64,000 bases of DNA from Gentiana macrophylla (GCA_026214975.1 CM047810.1:37249318-37313317), one strand, 5' to 3'; counted from the first letter of the stretch, positions 20,771-33,096 are shown. Translations and numbers: made by a program. Notes: a model not told the origin generated them from the letters alone.

Positions 20771-20922
20771 CCCTATTTGAAATAAGGAAGAAAAAAAAAT
20801 ATCTTTGACATCGGCTAAATGCATCAAACATGTGTTTATTAATCATATAAACCATTTTTGCATGAATTGATACTTTAAACTTTATATAATCATTTTTTGA
20901 CATGCGTTCATGATGTCTCATA
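20771..20922. other. AT-rich spacer
   Basis: Nothing coding or repeated recognised between the exon-like ORF and the copia LTR. Confidence 0.5.
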
Positions 20923-21415
20923 TGTTGGGAAAATTAGTAATCTAGCATGCTGTTTAACACGAATTCAAGCAAAAACGAAAACAATAAATAGTACAGAAAA
21001 CGTATTGACTGAGGCGAGTGCAACACTCTGTCCTTAAAACGCGTTTTTACTCGCATTATATGTCACGAGAATTGTGAATCGCCTCCGAAGATACAATCAT
21101 CATGCCTTCTTGATTGTCAGACTTAACGAGAAGAGGACGGCGAACCGATCCTGCTCGCAAATCTCTTCTTGACTCGAAATTATGCAGAGTATTTGTATGA
21201 GTATTTTTAAAGCATTTGGCCATAATTTATCTAAGAGAAATCAATTAAAATCTTCATCTTTTTTCATTGCAATGTTGGGATTATATAGAAGAAAGGTGTC
21301 CGATCATTTAACGGTTGCAACCATTAATCGAAAGGATACAACCTCTTACGGGGTTGTAACCTTTCACCGAACCGATGCGACCCTCCATTAATTTTTTAAT
21401 TCAAATTCTCCAAAA
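20923..21415. repeat. Left LTR of the rearranged copia element
   Basis: TGTTGGGAAAATTAG to CAAATTCTCCAAAA, about 493 bp. It is very similar to 24169-24664 along its length, with small indels. The terminal CA appears mutated to AA. Confidence 0.85.
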
Positions 21416-22160
21416 TTCCCCCACATGAATGAAAATTAATGCAAATGCAATGCAGACTCTGAAGAGATCACATGCGGAAATCTATTGCATCGGGCGAGGT
21501 GGTTTGTTGCCTTGAACCTTCCGTAGTATAGTACCATCGGACATACTCGGCTAAGCAGTGAACTAGGTCTTGAACTGCTCAGGATTTAGTGCATGCCTAG
21601 AGAACGATACCTACACAACAGATCTCCTAACATTCTCGAGGTTCTCATGGTTGTGTCTGTTTTGGCCCTGGAATACCTTGGTTTCAGAAAGTGTGTTAGA
21701 GAATTCAGCCCTCAAATTCTCACAGAAGCGGCCCCACTTCCACTTACATAGGTGACCTCCTATAAAGAGTACTCTACAATACCCCACTTGACTTGACCAA
21801 GATATAGGAATCATTAAAAGCTTAATGCTTAACCTAACAAAATCACAGAAAGCACTTTTGTTATAACAGAATGGGTAAGTGTTAACTGTCCCTTATAACA
21901 TAGTTGTCCCTTTTGAACCATGATCATGGGATCTCCAGTCACTATGGTTGGGTTGCCATTATAAGGGAACATGCGTAGTAGGCTTTAGTCTCATTCCGTT
22001 TGTCAAAAATTTGACACCCGATCTCTAGCTAAACCTTTTAATAAGCGGATCCGCAAGATTCTCCTTCGACTTTATACAATCGAGGAAATCAAACTATTAG
22101 AGGTCAATTAATAAAAGGTATTATGTCTACGATGTACTAATCGTGACATACCATTTTCCA
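21416..22160 (-). pseudogene. 3' untranslated part and RNase H C-terminus of copia, minus strand
   Basis: Next to the LTR, TTCCCCCACATG reads on the minus strand as a purine tract, CATGTGGGGGAA. At 22020-22100 the minus strand encodes DCIKSKENLADPLIK, the typical end of the copia RNase H domain. The same peptide is encoded on the plus strand at 24107-24168, so the two copies form an inverted repeat. Confidence 0.7.
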
Positions 22161-22790
22161 TATTACTGTGTGCTTCTGAGCCACACACAATATCTTTCCA
22201 AGGATTCAACTCATTTCCATTTCATTGCTTTCGTTAAATCATTTTATTTGGTAAATTTCGATTACCAATCTCCCCCACATTTCTAAGAATATGATGAAGT
22301 TTAAGTCAAGATCATATTCTTTCCCCACAGGTTTTGGGTAAACCTCAAGTTAATCATCATCATTTTGCAACATCAATTGATTAAGGTAAGTATAGTTCAA
22401 CGATTTGATGAATGTTGTTGGCACCAAAACAAAATTCATTAAATCTTGAATCACAATTTTCCACCTTGATCACCACGAATTGATTAACATACTTATTATT
22501 TCGAGTTACGCGTCTCAACAAACGCATAAACAACTTCATCTCCACATCTTGAAATATACAACACAAAACCGAAAGAAAATCTATAAATAATATGAATATA
22601 ACTACAAAGATATGTACATATATTCATAGTATTAACATGTCACAATAACATATACAACATTAAAGTGTTTACTTAAACACCTACATACAATACATACAAA
22701 TTTATATAAATGTTATACATCTATAATAATGTATAAATTAACTTGTTTAGTACTATCCATAACTTGAATTTTAAATTCAACAAAAGAAGT
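22161..22790. other. Uncharacterised interior of the rearranged copia
   Basis: No domain recognised on either strand. It includes a CTCCCCCACATTTC block similar to the polypurine region near 21416. Confidence 0.4.
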
Positions 22791-23040
22791 TCATTCACAA
22801 ATTTCATGAAATCATTACGCGGACAGATTCAATTCATCTATAGTCTCTGTGACTATTTCTGCCACGTTTGTTTGTTCAACTTTTCGAGGCTTCCGGCATT
22901 CATTCCTGCAGTGTCCTTGTGTCCCGCAATTGAAGCACTTACCATTAAATGGATTAGCCTCCTGATTTCCCTTAGAACTTTCACCCTTGAACTTTCTTTA
23001 CTTGCCCTTGCCATTATTTGCACCGGAACTGTATTAATTA
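22791..23040 (-). pseudogene. Copia gag C-terminus with CCHC zinc knuckle
   Basis: On the minus strand a Lys/Gly/Asn-rich run leads to CFNCGTQGHCRNECRKP (about 22890-22943), a canonical C-x2-C-x4-H-x4-C nucleic-acid-binding knuckle. It ends ETIDELNLSA and a stop. It lies downstream of the protease on this strand, the reverse of normal copia order. Confidence 0.75.
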
Positions 23041-23049
23041 CACCAAATT

Positions 23050-23290
23050 TTTACGAATGTCAGGCACGTGCAACACATTGTTCATAGTCAAAAACATGCC
23101 AGAAGTAATCTTCAAGACAACTTTTCCTTGGCCTTCAACCTTAGAATGGGCTGAATTTCCCATGAACAATTTTTCCCCTTCCACTACTTGGTAGTCGGAA
23201 AACATGGCTTTAATAGCACAAACATGGTGCGAAGCCCCCGTGTCTACGAACCATTCTCAGGAATTTCCAACCGTGTTTCATTCTAACACC
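23050..23290 (-). pseudogene. Copia protease and start of the integrase-proximal linker
   Basis: The minus strand reads [12 protein letters not shown] (about 23222-23257), the D-T-G active site of the retropepsin, then [17 protein letters not shown] and [14 protein letters not shown], a hallmark of copia between protease and integrase. A stop follows. The plus-strand 90-codon frame over this interval is a shadow. Confidence 0.8.
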
Positions 23291-23611
23291 ACCATTGACA
23301 ATGAATTGGTTGATTCCAATGTTCCTTTCATTTCTATTTTCACTAACAGAAGATCAACAATCAAAGTTTTCAACACAAACTTTATTTTTAGCAACGGTGT
23401 CTTCGAATGGAATTTTAAAAATTCACAGACACTTTTAACGAATAATACAAATGGATTTGTAATCTATGATACCTAATAAACAACTTCTATTTTTGAGTTT
23501 TCAGAAAAAAACGTAGTATTTACAAATTATTTTGGCCTCGACAACAATGCAGTTAGTCATGCCAATTTTCTGAAAAAATGTGTAAAAATTGTTTTTGTTG
23601 CTACAACCTTT

Positions 23612-24168
23612 TTGAGGTTAACGTTTCCTTGTAAGACAATGAGAAAGAAGATTCAAGTTCAATCTATAGCCCTTGACCGGATGTTAAGGTCTTTGAAGTT
23701 TAAAATGAACCTCGGTATACAATATACAAGATATCCAGCAGTATTGGAAGAATACCGTGATGCAAATTGGATTTCTAACTATAAGTACTCAAAATCCACT
23801 AGTGGATATGTATTCACTATTGGTGGTGGTGTAGTGTCCTGGAAATCCACGAGACAGACATGCATAGCTCATTTCACGATGAAATCTGAGTTTATAGCAT
23901 TGGATTAGCGTGGAGAAGAAACTGAATGGCTTAGAAATATCCTTGAGGATATTCCATGTTGGACTAAGTAGTGGCTGCTATTAGCATACACTGTGATAAT
24001 CAGTGGCTATAGGAAGGGCACAAAGTTGTATGTATAATGGTAAGTCTAGATATTTACTTCGTAGACGCAATACCATTGAATAATTGACCTCTAATGGTTT
24101 GATTTCCTCGATTGTATAAAGTCGAAGGAGAATCTAGCGGATCCCCTTATAAAAAAATGTCTTAAGAT
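23612..24168 (+). pseudogene. Copia RNase H fragment, plus strand
   Basis: Encodes [33 protein letters not shown] and [16 protein letters not shown], the Asp-containing strands and E-F motif of copia RNase H. Then, past a stop, comes DCIKSKENLADPLIK running straight into the LTR at 24169. The normal 3' untranslated segment and purine tract are missing. Confidence 0.8.
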
Positions 24169-24664
24169 TGTTGGGAAAATTAGTAATCTAGCATGCTGTT
24201 TAACATGAAATTCAAACAAAAAAGAAAACAATAAATATGATAGAAAATTTATTGACTGAGGCGCGTGCAACACTCTGTCCTTAAGACGTTTTTCCCCCGA
24301 TTATGTGCCCACGGTAATGGCAATCGTCTCCCAAGATACAACAGTCATACCTTCTTCGGATTATTGCACTTCAATGAGAAGAAGACGGCGAAACGATCAT
24401 GTTATGCAAATCTCTTCTTGACTCGAAATTATTTAAAGTATTTGTATGAGAATTTTTAAATCATTTGGCCAGAATTTATCTAAGGAAAATCAATTAAAAT
24501 CTTCATCTTTTTTCATTGTAATGTTGGGATTATATAGGAGAAAGGTGTCCGATCATTTAACGGTTGCAACCATTAACCGAAAGGATACAACCTCTTACGG
24601 GGTTGTAACCTTTCACCGAACCGATGCGACCCTCCTTTAATTTTTTAATTCAAATTCTCCAACA
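24169..24664. repeat. Right LTR of the rearranged copia element
   Basis: TGTTGGGAAAATTAG to ATTCTCCAACA, 496 bp. It retains the terminal CA lost in the left LTR. Confidence 0.85.
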
Positions 24665-25224
24665 TCATCTTGTCACTCTAAAATTTTATCTATGTCATTT
24701 TTCTATATTTTCTATGATACCATGTGAATTCACGAAAGGACAACTAAGTCATTTTTAGATATCTAATGGAAGATATTACTATCTTTTTCATTTTCTGTAA
24801 ATGAAGAAAAATGGGTAGAATTAGTAAGGGTATTTTGCGGATTTCAAGAAGGCCCTAAACACCCGGACATTATCCCAAACTCCTCAATTCTTTGATCAAA
24901 ATTGGAAAAAATTTTGAATGGGAGAAAGACGAGAGGAAGAGAATAGAGTGAGGAAGACAAGATTCAACCTTTCTCATCAATCTACCTGTTGGATTTTCAA
25001 ATCAATCGCACCTAAACGATCACAACGAACAGGGCAACATTTTGATATATAAGTTTCTTCGATCGGATAAGAATTTTCAGAAACCCATTACTAGATCTGG
25101 ACTTTTTCTTGAGTTTTCTTGGAGATTAGTGGTTCGAAGGTTGTAATAACCTTAGATCTACGTTTTTGGTTGAATTCGTAGTGGGTGGCTTAGATTTTGG
25201 AGGAATTTGAAGATTTGCTTTTGG
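24665..25224. other. Unassigned intergenic or LTR-like DNA
   Basis: No coding signal. The text around 24980-25200 (ending near TTGGAGATTAGTGGTTCGAAGG) has the look of the 5' part of a long plant gypsy LTR, but I could not find a matching partner or termini. Confidence 0.3.
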
Positions 25225-25238
25225 ATCTATATTTGCTT

Positions 25239-25475
25239 AAAAAAATGGTTAAACCCTAACCGTGAAGGCCCCCCACCCCCGATCCCACAGGAATGTGGGG
25301 AGAGGTTAATCAGGTAACCTAGAGCTTAGAGTCAGGGGCTTGCTGGTTCCCCATCACTGAAGGGTGTTATCAATCGAAATCAACACCTTTACGGGAATCG
25401 AACCGTGACCTCCGACTTAAGGTCCGTTGTCATTATAACACCCCGCTCCTCACCACTAGGCCATATCCAGGGGAT
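25239..25475 (-). mobile_element. tRNA-derived SINE
   Basis: A 237-bp element on the minus strand has an RNA polymerase III A-box-like TGGCCTAGTGGTGAGGAG near its 5' end and a B box GGTTCGATTCC (about 25394-25404). It ends in a T-rich tail. It is flanked by a 14-bp duplication ATCTATATTTGCTT (25225-25238) and ATCTATGTTTGCTT (25476-25489), one mismatch. SINEs are moved by LINE machinery; the LINE relics at 42654 show that machinery existed in this genome. Confidence 0.85.
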
Positions 25476-25489
25476 ATCTATGTTTGCTT

Positions 25490-27485
25490 CAAGAAATTAT
25501 GGTAAGAGGTGTTTATCCAAATCAAAATGTGTTTTGGTGTTTAGATCTACTATTTTCATTGTGAACAAGTATAGTATTGATTCGTGTTGATTTGGCATGA
25601 TTTTGGGTTGTTTTGGTATTTGGGTTGGAAATCGTTGCAATTCAGGCTGAACTCTGCAATTTCCCGTTGTCTTGTGTGCACTAGTGCTTCTATAGCACAT
25701 GCATGCCAGAAGCATCTGGGAACTTGCACGATAAAGGTTTGAATTGTGGCGCGTGCCAGAAAAATTTGACGTGCACCAAAGATGTGTGATATTGAGTAGA
25801 ATGGTTTTGTTTTGTTTGGCGTGCGTCAGAGAGGATTAGCGCGTGCCAGAAACCCTGTGGCGAGATCCAGATTGACCCGAACAGAACAAGAAGTTTTAGT
25901 AAATTCCTAGCGTGCGCCAAAAGAGTTGTTGTGCAAGCCAGAGTGCCTGTTTGTGCAGAAAATGAGTTTGAACCCTTATTTGAGCATGCCTTATAGTACA
26001 ACCTTATGTGGCATGTTGTAAAGTAGAATGTATGTGTTCTGGTGACTTTAGTTCCGCACCGTGATACACAGGAGAATTGGAACACATTTCATTTGGCCTT
26101 ACGTGATGTTGGACTTGGAAGACATTGTCTTCGTTGTTATGTGGAAAGGTTAAGGGTTTGGTTTCTGGTGGATTTGACTCAACACTTTGTCGAGACCCTC
26201 TGCGGGGAGATATTCGGGATCATCAGAAACCTTATACCTTAGTCTTGTGGATATTGGATTGGATGCAAATATTTTTGTGCAATATTTTAAGTAATGTAAT
26301 GTAGAGTTGCTCTAAGGTATAATATTTCTTAAGGTGCCTTTTATGTGCAATTGGTAAGTGGTTACTTAACAATATAAATACATACTTGATGTGTCTAAAA
26401 TATAAAACGCATTGGTCTTCAGTGATGCACATTTTTGTATCTCTACAAGGAACTATTATCCCTTCACAAGGTCAGATACCGAGCGGACTTGGGTAATATT
26501 CCATATGGGTAGCTACCGTGCCCTATAGGTGTTGAGAAAATGTCGTGGTGCATACTCACCGTGCAAATTATCCTTGGATCAATGTGTAACTAATGTCTTT
26601 GCTTGTTGTGTCTACTAATGAGACTAGTAAAGGGGAGTGAGTTACTTGAACATATGTGCTATTATTGATCATTATTATGTTGTTACATATCTAGATTCGG
26701 TGCTTCTACCATTTACTATGTATGCTTGTACTTACCCCTTTATTATGTTGATTCCCCATCCCAAGAAGGTGATGTATATTCCGTTGAGGAGTATGAATAC
26801 TACAAGCAATGACCTTGTGGTTGGAAGACGAGCTTCAATTATTTATCTCCTGTAATATATAGCCTTTATTATTTCATTTGTGAATTTTGAGCCGTGTAAC
26901 GGCTTAGACATTAAGTTCTTTTGGATTATCTTTTGGTGGATTATCGTTGAACTCTTCTATTTGATGTTGTATGGACTCAAAATTGGATTTTCTATTCTAC
27001 CCTTAGTATTATTTTATTAATCCCGAGTCATTTCTCTTCCGCAATTACACTTGATGTTAATATTAGAAAGGCTTATGTATATATGTTAATTAAATTTAAG
27101 TTATATACATGAGGCTTTCAATTCGAATAAGGACACTCGGTATTCGAGAGCGAGACGTCACATTTTCTGTCTAAAGAGTCATGTGTCAGAAAACAACATC
27201 ATATATATGAAATGCTCAAACCAATAAAAGCTTGACATGTCGAAAAATGGACCCAAAATGCACAATAAAAATGTAGACGGGGTTTAAATATGTCAAGATA
27301 AAACATTAATGATAGAAATACATAAATCGTCAAACAAAAGAAACTAAAATTGTCTTTATCCCTTTATTTGATTATACCATGAAAAATTTATAATGACACT
27401 ACACTAGTGCAGTACTACACACATTCAACCTTTTAAAAAATTGATCTTATTGTCTATAATTGAATTTTAAAAGGTCATTGCTCTG
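25490..27485. other. Unassigned DNA, possibly a large degenerate LTR
   Basis: No protein domain recognised. Between 25750 and 25945 a GCGTGCCAGAA-like phrase recurs five or six times. At 27157-27162 GTCACA follows CGAGAGCGAGAC, an ending seen in some chromovirus LTRs, but no TG start or duplication was found. An 11-bp inverted repeat (ACCTTTTAAAA) lies at about 27428-27474. Small frames on both strands are not supported. Confidence 0.3.
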
Positions 27486-29712
27486 TTGAATGTAACCAGA
27501 AGTTTGAGGTTTCATAGTAACCTACCCATAGAATATTGGGGTTATTGTTTACTGCATGTTGTTAAACTTATCAATGCTACACCTACAACATTATTAAAGG
27601 AAAGCACTCCTTATGAGGTCTTGTATGGCACTAAGCTAGATTATTCTGTTTTTAAAGATTTTGGTTCTTTGGTTTTTTCATGTACTCTTCAGCAATTTAG
27701 AACCAAATTTGATTCTAGTTGCAGGACTTATGTGTATCTTGGAAATTCAAACACTTCCAAGGGAGCCATTCTCTTGGACATCACCAAAAAAAAATATCTT
27801 TGTTGCTAAAAATACTCGGTTTCATGAAACTTACTTACCTTTATTCAAGCAGGTTCTAGGCAAAACTCAGTGTACAAATGATATACCAATTCCACTACCT
27901 GTTTTCAATAGGTTTGAGGATCAGCTGGGTAGACCAACTAAAGATTTCAGTTAAGGTACAAATACAACTGAGGCTTCCAACAGAGGATCGGTCACTTCTA
28001 AGCAGGCACCTGCACCTACAGTTCAACTAAGGAGATCTACTAGAACCATAAAGGCACAAAAAACTATGAAGAATGTGCCAATGCTGTGTAGACCACTCAT
28101 TTGTTAAATCAAGTAGTGAGTCTACATAGTCTCTCAACTGAATATGCAAAATACTAGTGCCATTAATGCAAACACTGAACCCAAGGCTTACAATAAAGCA
28201 ATCAAACAAGATGAGTGGGAAGAGGCAATCCAGAAGGAAAAAGAGGCATTTCCATACACCAACACATGGGAGATTATTACTTTGCCACCTGGAAAAAAGT
28301 CCATTGGATGCAAGTGGGTGTATATGATAAAACACACTCCTGATGGATCAGTAGAGCGTTATAAGGCCGGATTAGTAGCAAATGGATACACTCTGACTTA
28401 TGACATTGATTATTAAGAGACCTTTTATCCAGTTGTGAAGATCACAACAGTCAAAACATTACGGCATCCAACAATTGGCATCTTCACCAGATGGATGTGA
28501 ACACTGCCTTTTTGCCTGGATATTTGCATAAAGAAGTGTATATGCAGCTTCCTCAAGGTTTTAAGCTTTGAAAACCAATTCAGGTTAGTAGATTAAATAA
28601 ATCATTGTATGGGTTGAAACAAGCTAGAAGATAATGGAATTACAAGCTGAAAAAATCTTTAGAGAGTCTGGGTTTTCTTCAAACTAAACATGATCACGGT
28701 TTGTTCTCCAAAGGATCATGCTAGGCCTTCATTGCCTTATTGATTTTATGTACATGATATTATTGCAGCTAACCCTGGTTTGAATCAGATTGAACAAATC
28801 AAAGATAATCTCCACAAATAGTTTATTATCTATGTTCTTGGAAAACTAAGATATTTTTTAGGAATTGAAGCTGCTAGAACACCTAATATGATTTCCACTA
28901 CACAAAGTAAATATATTCTCAATCTTTTGCAAGAACATGAATTCTTAGGAGAAATGCCTTCCAAAACTCCAATGGAGTCCAAACAAGCATTGCAGCATGG
29001 GGATTCACCTTTATTAGATGATAATACTGCCTACAAATCCATGGTTTGTAAACAACTTTACTTAACTTTTACCAGACCTGACATTGCTTTTGTTGTTCAA
29101 CAACTGAGTCAATTTCTGGATTACCCAACTGAATTTCAAATGAAAGTAGCTCATAGGCTCTTGAGATGCTTAAAGGCCAATACAGGGCAAGGATATTCTT
29201 CCCAACTGAGAACAACCTCATCCTGAAATGATTCACTCACAGTGATTCAGCAGGATGTCTTGAGACCATGAGATCTATTTCAGACTATATGATGTTCTTA
29301 AGAGATGCTCTCATATCTTGGAATGCAAAGAAAACAAACAACTATTTCCAGAAGCTCTTTTGACGCCGAATACAAGGCAATGACCAATGCAACTTGTGAA
29401 ATCCGGTGGCTTATTTACATTTTGTAAGACTTAAAGATTCCAGTCCAACTTCTTATTGTTCTGTTCTATAACAATGTCGGTGCACTTCACATTGCTCACA
29501 ATATTGTTTTCATGAAATAAAAAAGCACATTGAGATTGACTATCTTTTAATCAGAGACAAAGTAAAAGCAGGCTTGATAAAACTTATGCATGTTCATACC
29601 AAGGAACAACTTGCTAATATTCTCACCAAAGCATTGGATGCACACATCTTCTATTATTTGCTGGATAAGCTGGGCATTTCCAAAATATTGCAACCAAGTT
29701 CCATTGGATAAA
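27486..29712 (+). pseudogene. Ty1/copia pol fragment: integrase C-terminus, RT, RNase H
   Basis: From 27486 the plus strand encodes the end of the copia integrase (NVTRSLRFHSNLPIEYWG, TPYEVLYGTKLDYSVFKDFG). From 28144 comes the RT start (EWEEAIQKEKEAF, CKWVYMIKHTPDGSVERYKA). After stops follow [25 protein letters not shown] and SLYGLKQARR motifs, a YVDD box altered to YVHD (near 28750), and FLGIEAARTPNM with the QSKYILNLL stretch. RNase H (TRPDIAFVVQQLSQF to KEQLANILTKALD) ends near 29710. Gag, protease and the catalytic part of integrase are missing. The mutated YVDD and many stops make it inactive. Confidence 0.85.
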
Positions 29713-29718
29713 AGAATG

Positions 29719-30121
29719 TTGGAGAAATCAGGATGTGCAAGCTGATTCTTTCATCACTCTCAGCTTGAGGGGCTTACAATAGATGGATAAATGAGTGTCG
29801 GATGCAAGAGGATGTGCACACACACATGATCCAGAAAAGTCAGCTAAGAGTATTCAGATGTGCTAATATGCTGAGTTGAAGAATTCAGCTGAGTAGAAAG
29901 ACTTTAGCTGAGTTGAGTAGATAGGCTTCAGCAGAGCATAAAAATGCAAAGTTAAGCTGAAGTCCACTTAGACAGTTTTCGGTTATAACCGTTTTGTAAC
30001 TTATTTTAATTGTTTCATGACGAGTATCATCTATAAATACTCCATTATGCCTCAACTTGTTTGCTTCTTTGATTAGTGAGAATTCTGCATTTTATTTTGT
30101 CTTGTGTTTTCAATTTCAACA
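29719..30121 (+). repeat. 3' LTR of the truncated copia element
   Basis: TGTTGGAGAAATCAGG to TTTCAATTTCAACA, 403 bp. It follows the end of RNase H and a purine-rich GGATAAAAGAA, with a TATA box CTATAAATAC at 30031-30040. No 5' partner is in the window, so the element is 5'-truncated. Confidence 0.7.
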
Positions 30122-32450
30122 ATGTCAAAGAGCAGACAAATGGATCACCTAGAAATTTAGTAGATTCAGACAGCATGCACAAGTGATGGAAGCCATGAAT
30201 GAAACCAAGGATTGGATATTGGATTTACTCAATTTTGAATCCATTGAAGAATGGCTCACTATAAGCCATGTGGCAAATGCCATCAGAATTTCACTACTGA
30301 TGAGACTGACATGAAGTGCACCAGAAGATACGAATCCAAAACTATCAAAAAAAAAGTTAATGAAAGGGAAAGCACCAACAGACGTTTGTGATCCTGATCA
30401 GAATCGGATGCAGAGATGATGGTGAGTCATACTATGATGGTGATGATGGTGCTTATAAAACCTAAGTGAAGAGGATTAGAGCTGCTGACCTTGCAGGAAG
30501 GGAAGTTGGAAGTTCCAACAACATGCAAGCTGAATATGTACCTACTCAAGGGTTACTTAATTCAGGGGACGCAAGATATATCACAAGGAACTCTTGGAGT
30601 AATTTTATCTATGAGTTCAATTGAAGAAGTTAACAAATCTAAATATTAGTCTTTTTTTCAAAAGACACAAGTTGATAAACTACAGCATTGAAGGCAACAG
30701 TGGATCAAGTCATTGAACGTGCTGTAGATGATATGTTTGAGGAAATAGCCATGAAAGTACTTACCAGAAGAAAAACTAGCTTTGATATAAGTAGACCCAA
30801 AATCAACTGATGAAACAACATTGAAGAATTCCAAGGAAAAGTTGGTTGTGGGTGGATAACCAGATAATGGAGGTGTTCCAAAAGAACCAACTGAAACACA
30901 AGAACTTGTTGACAACACTTAGGACCCTATAATGGCTATTGAAACCTTTGATGAGCAGGATAAATCTAGTGATGGAAATGTGGAAGATAAACATAAAGAG
31001 GACAAGTATTTGGAACATGTTGACTATAAACCATGTCCAAATCCTATTAGAGATGGAAGAACATACCACATGTGATCAACAGAGGCAGAACATAGATGAT
31101 TTTGAATATCTGGATGACATTTTTTATGATGAAAATCAGGTACATGTTGATGTGAACACTTGTCAACATGCCATGCAAGAATTAATATACTCTTTTTTAA
31201 ACTTTCAGGCCAAGGCCCTTGCAGACTTTCATGCCAAGGCCCTTGATTCGTCAGAGATTTTCTCAAAGCTCAGAAAGATTCATTGAAGGGATGAGCCAAA
31301 GATATTGGAGATGTTGAATCAAGCCTGAGAAACAATATTCAGCAAATTGAAGAAGCCAATGAAGCCAGAAGAAATATTCTTCAAAAATAGATAGAAATAG
31401 TAGACAAAGTGCTAACACAACTCATGTCACTGAGAGACTGGTGGAAAAAGATTGCAAGATAGCAGTGGTGGAGAAGAAAATTTATCTATTACAGGAATCT
31501 CAAGATAAGAATCTGGATAACATGAGAGACATATTGACTACATTCGAAGCTTCTAATAAAGAAGTATTGGCAGCAATCAATCACATGCTTGATGCAACCA
31601 ATCAGGGGCGGCGCCACTCCTAAGGAAAAGGGTCACTTGACCCTCAAAAAAAAAAAAAAAAAAAATTTCTATGTCTATTATACACAATTTAAAATTTTTA
31701 TATACTAATATCTACTTACTGACCCGCTAAAATTTTCAAATATTTGCCCTTGACCCGTGTCAGATATTAAAAATTTGTAATACGGTGTGTCGATCTTGAT
31801 CCCTGACCCGTGTCACCCAATTCCTGCAGCCGCCCCTGCAACCAATAAGGGGGAATTGAAGCAAAAATAGGGAAAGTGAAGACAAGAGGAAAAGTGAGGG
31901 AAAATGGGAGAAACATGTGCGGAAATTACTCCACAATTCACCAGTCTTCTGTCAGAGTCAGAGAAAGCAAGAAGAAGAAGTTTAGGACTCTTGAGGATTG
32001 AAGAAGAAAAGAAGAAAAATGATGAAGAAGTGGCTAGAAAGAAGCTACGAGTAAGAAACCAGAGGATGAATATGATAAAATTTGAAGTGTACAGAGTCAA
32101 ACAAGACAAATCATTATCAAATCTGGATGCATGGAAATGCATGGATGACAAATATGAAGTTGCAAATAATGTCAATAAAAGAATATCAAGGCAAAAATTA
32201 GATGAAGATTCCATACTCCCTGGAGCTTTAGATTTACTTGAAAAGTTTGTGCAGATGAGATTCAATGGTGGTAACAGACATCTTGACACTAATTCATCAT
32301 AAGATGTGCGTAAACAACATCATAGTTTGTGTGAACAATCAAAATCTGATAGTATGGAAATTAAAATAAGTGGAGAGACAGTTATACCAGAAGAAGAGAT
32401 ATCAGACGTTGAACCTAAATGCAAACCAGATCTGAAGAATTAACTTTCAT
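30122..32450 (+). pseudogene. Third ORF (env-like position) of a sirevirus-type copia, decayed
   Basis: Discontinuous plus-strand coding sequence lies just upstream of a purine tract and LTR. Pieces include TKDWILDLLNFESIEEWL (about 30205), ESQDKNLDNMRDILTTFEAS (31495 on, coiled-coil-like), and a Lys/Glu-rich 132-codon frame (31904-32302) with LLRIEEEKKKNDEEVARKKL. Sireviruses carry an extra ORF after RNase H, often called envelope-like, with predicted coiled coils and no proven function. Similar helical sequence occurs in the minus-strand relative at 46114-46749. Frameshifts, stops and a MITE at 31603 break it. The upstream gag-pol of this element is not in the window. Confidence 0.55.
31603..31838. 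mobile_element. hAT-type MITE
   Basis: 236 bp with inverted termini CAGGGGCGGC and GCCGCCCCTG, flanked by a perfect 8-bp duplication CAACCAAT (31595-31602 and 31839-31846). The CAGGGGCGG terminus and 8-bp duplication are typical of plant hAT elements. It has no coding capacity and a central A-run. It interrupts the sirevirus third ORF. Confidence 0.95.
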
Positions 32451-32646
32451 TTTATTTTATATGCATTGTATTGTAACATCCAAAATTCTAATAAAATGGA
32501 AAGTTTTCCTTAAATTCATAATCTCAATGACTTATTTTATTTGCTTCTTGTATGATTTAAAATGCTAAGATCTAGATATGTTTATGAGGGTTTTGACATC
32601 ATCAAAAAAAGAGAAATTGTTCGGAAGTTTAGTTTTGATGCTAGTC

Positions 32647-33096
32647 TGTGATATCCCACATTGGATGTGGAAGAAGAATATGACCACCTTATAAGTGTGA
32701 GACATAAATATCTTGGCAACTCAGGTTAGCCTTTTTAGACCAAGAGAGGACGACGGTCTAAGCAGTTGACCAGATCATTTATGGCTCAATTAGCACTACC
32801 AGACCTGGGTTCTTGTGGCGTTACATTTGGTATCATAGCCAACTAGACAAAACAAAGTTCCGGGCACCTCTTGAGTCCTCTGGTAGGGACGAGTCCGGGA
32901 CAAATGCATGCGAGGACGCCATTTGCTTATAGGGGAAGAATGTGATATCCCACATTGGATGTGGAAGAAGCACATGACCCCCTTATAAGTGTGAGACAGA
33001 AATGTCTTGTCAACTCGGGTTAGCCCTTTTAGACCAAGCGAGGACAACGGGCTAAGCAGTTGAACGGATCCAGACCTAGGGTCTGGGGACGTTACA
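32647..33096 (+). mobile_element. TRIM (terminal-repeat retrotransposon in miniature)
   Basis: 450 bp with direct LTRs 32647-32825 and 32941-33096, both beginning TGTGATATCCCACATTGG and ending GTTACA. Directly after the first LTR is TGGTATCATAGCC (32828-32840), one change from the initiator-Met tRNA primer site TGGTATCAGAGCC. Before the second is a purine tract ATAGGGGAAGAA. Flanks TAGTC and TTGTC agree at 4 of 5. The interior is only 115 bp and non-coding. Confidence 0.9.

Larger units (their letters stand above)
20923..24664. mobile_element. Rearranged Ty1/copia element with parts on both strands
   Basis: Two direct LTRs (20923-21415 and 24169-24664) enclose pieces in an impossible order. 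From left to right these are a polypurine-like tract and an RNase H end on minus (to about 22160), a gag zinc knuckle on minus, a protease on minus (placed upstream of gag instead of downstream), and an RNase H domain on plus abutting the right LTR. At least two inversions or template switches, or nested insertion followed by deletion, are needed. No integrase or RT core is seen. Confidence 0.75.

Noticed and set aside
25690..26085. 131-codon minus-strand frame with repeated Thr/Cys/His
   Set aside because: Driven by the GCGTGCCAGAA-like DNA repeats; no domain recognised.
24665..27168. A complete chromovirus-type solo LTR
   Set aside because: Composition fits, but I could not find matching TG/CA ends or a target duplication.
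32647..33096. Cassandra element (TRIM with 5S rRNA-like LTR)
   Set aside because: The LTR start is similar in style, but I see no 5S-like internal promoter sequence in either LTR.
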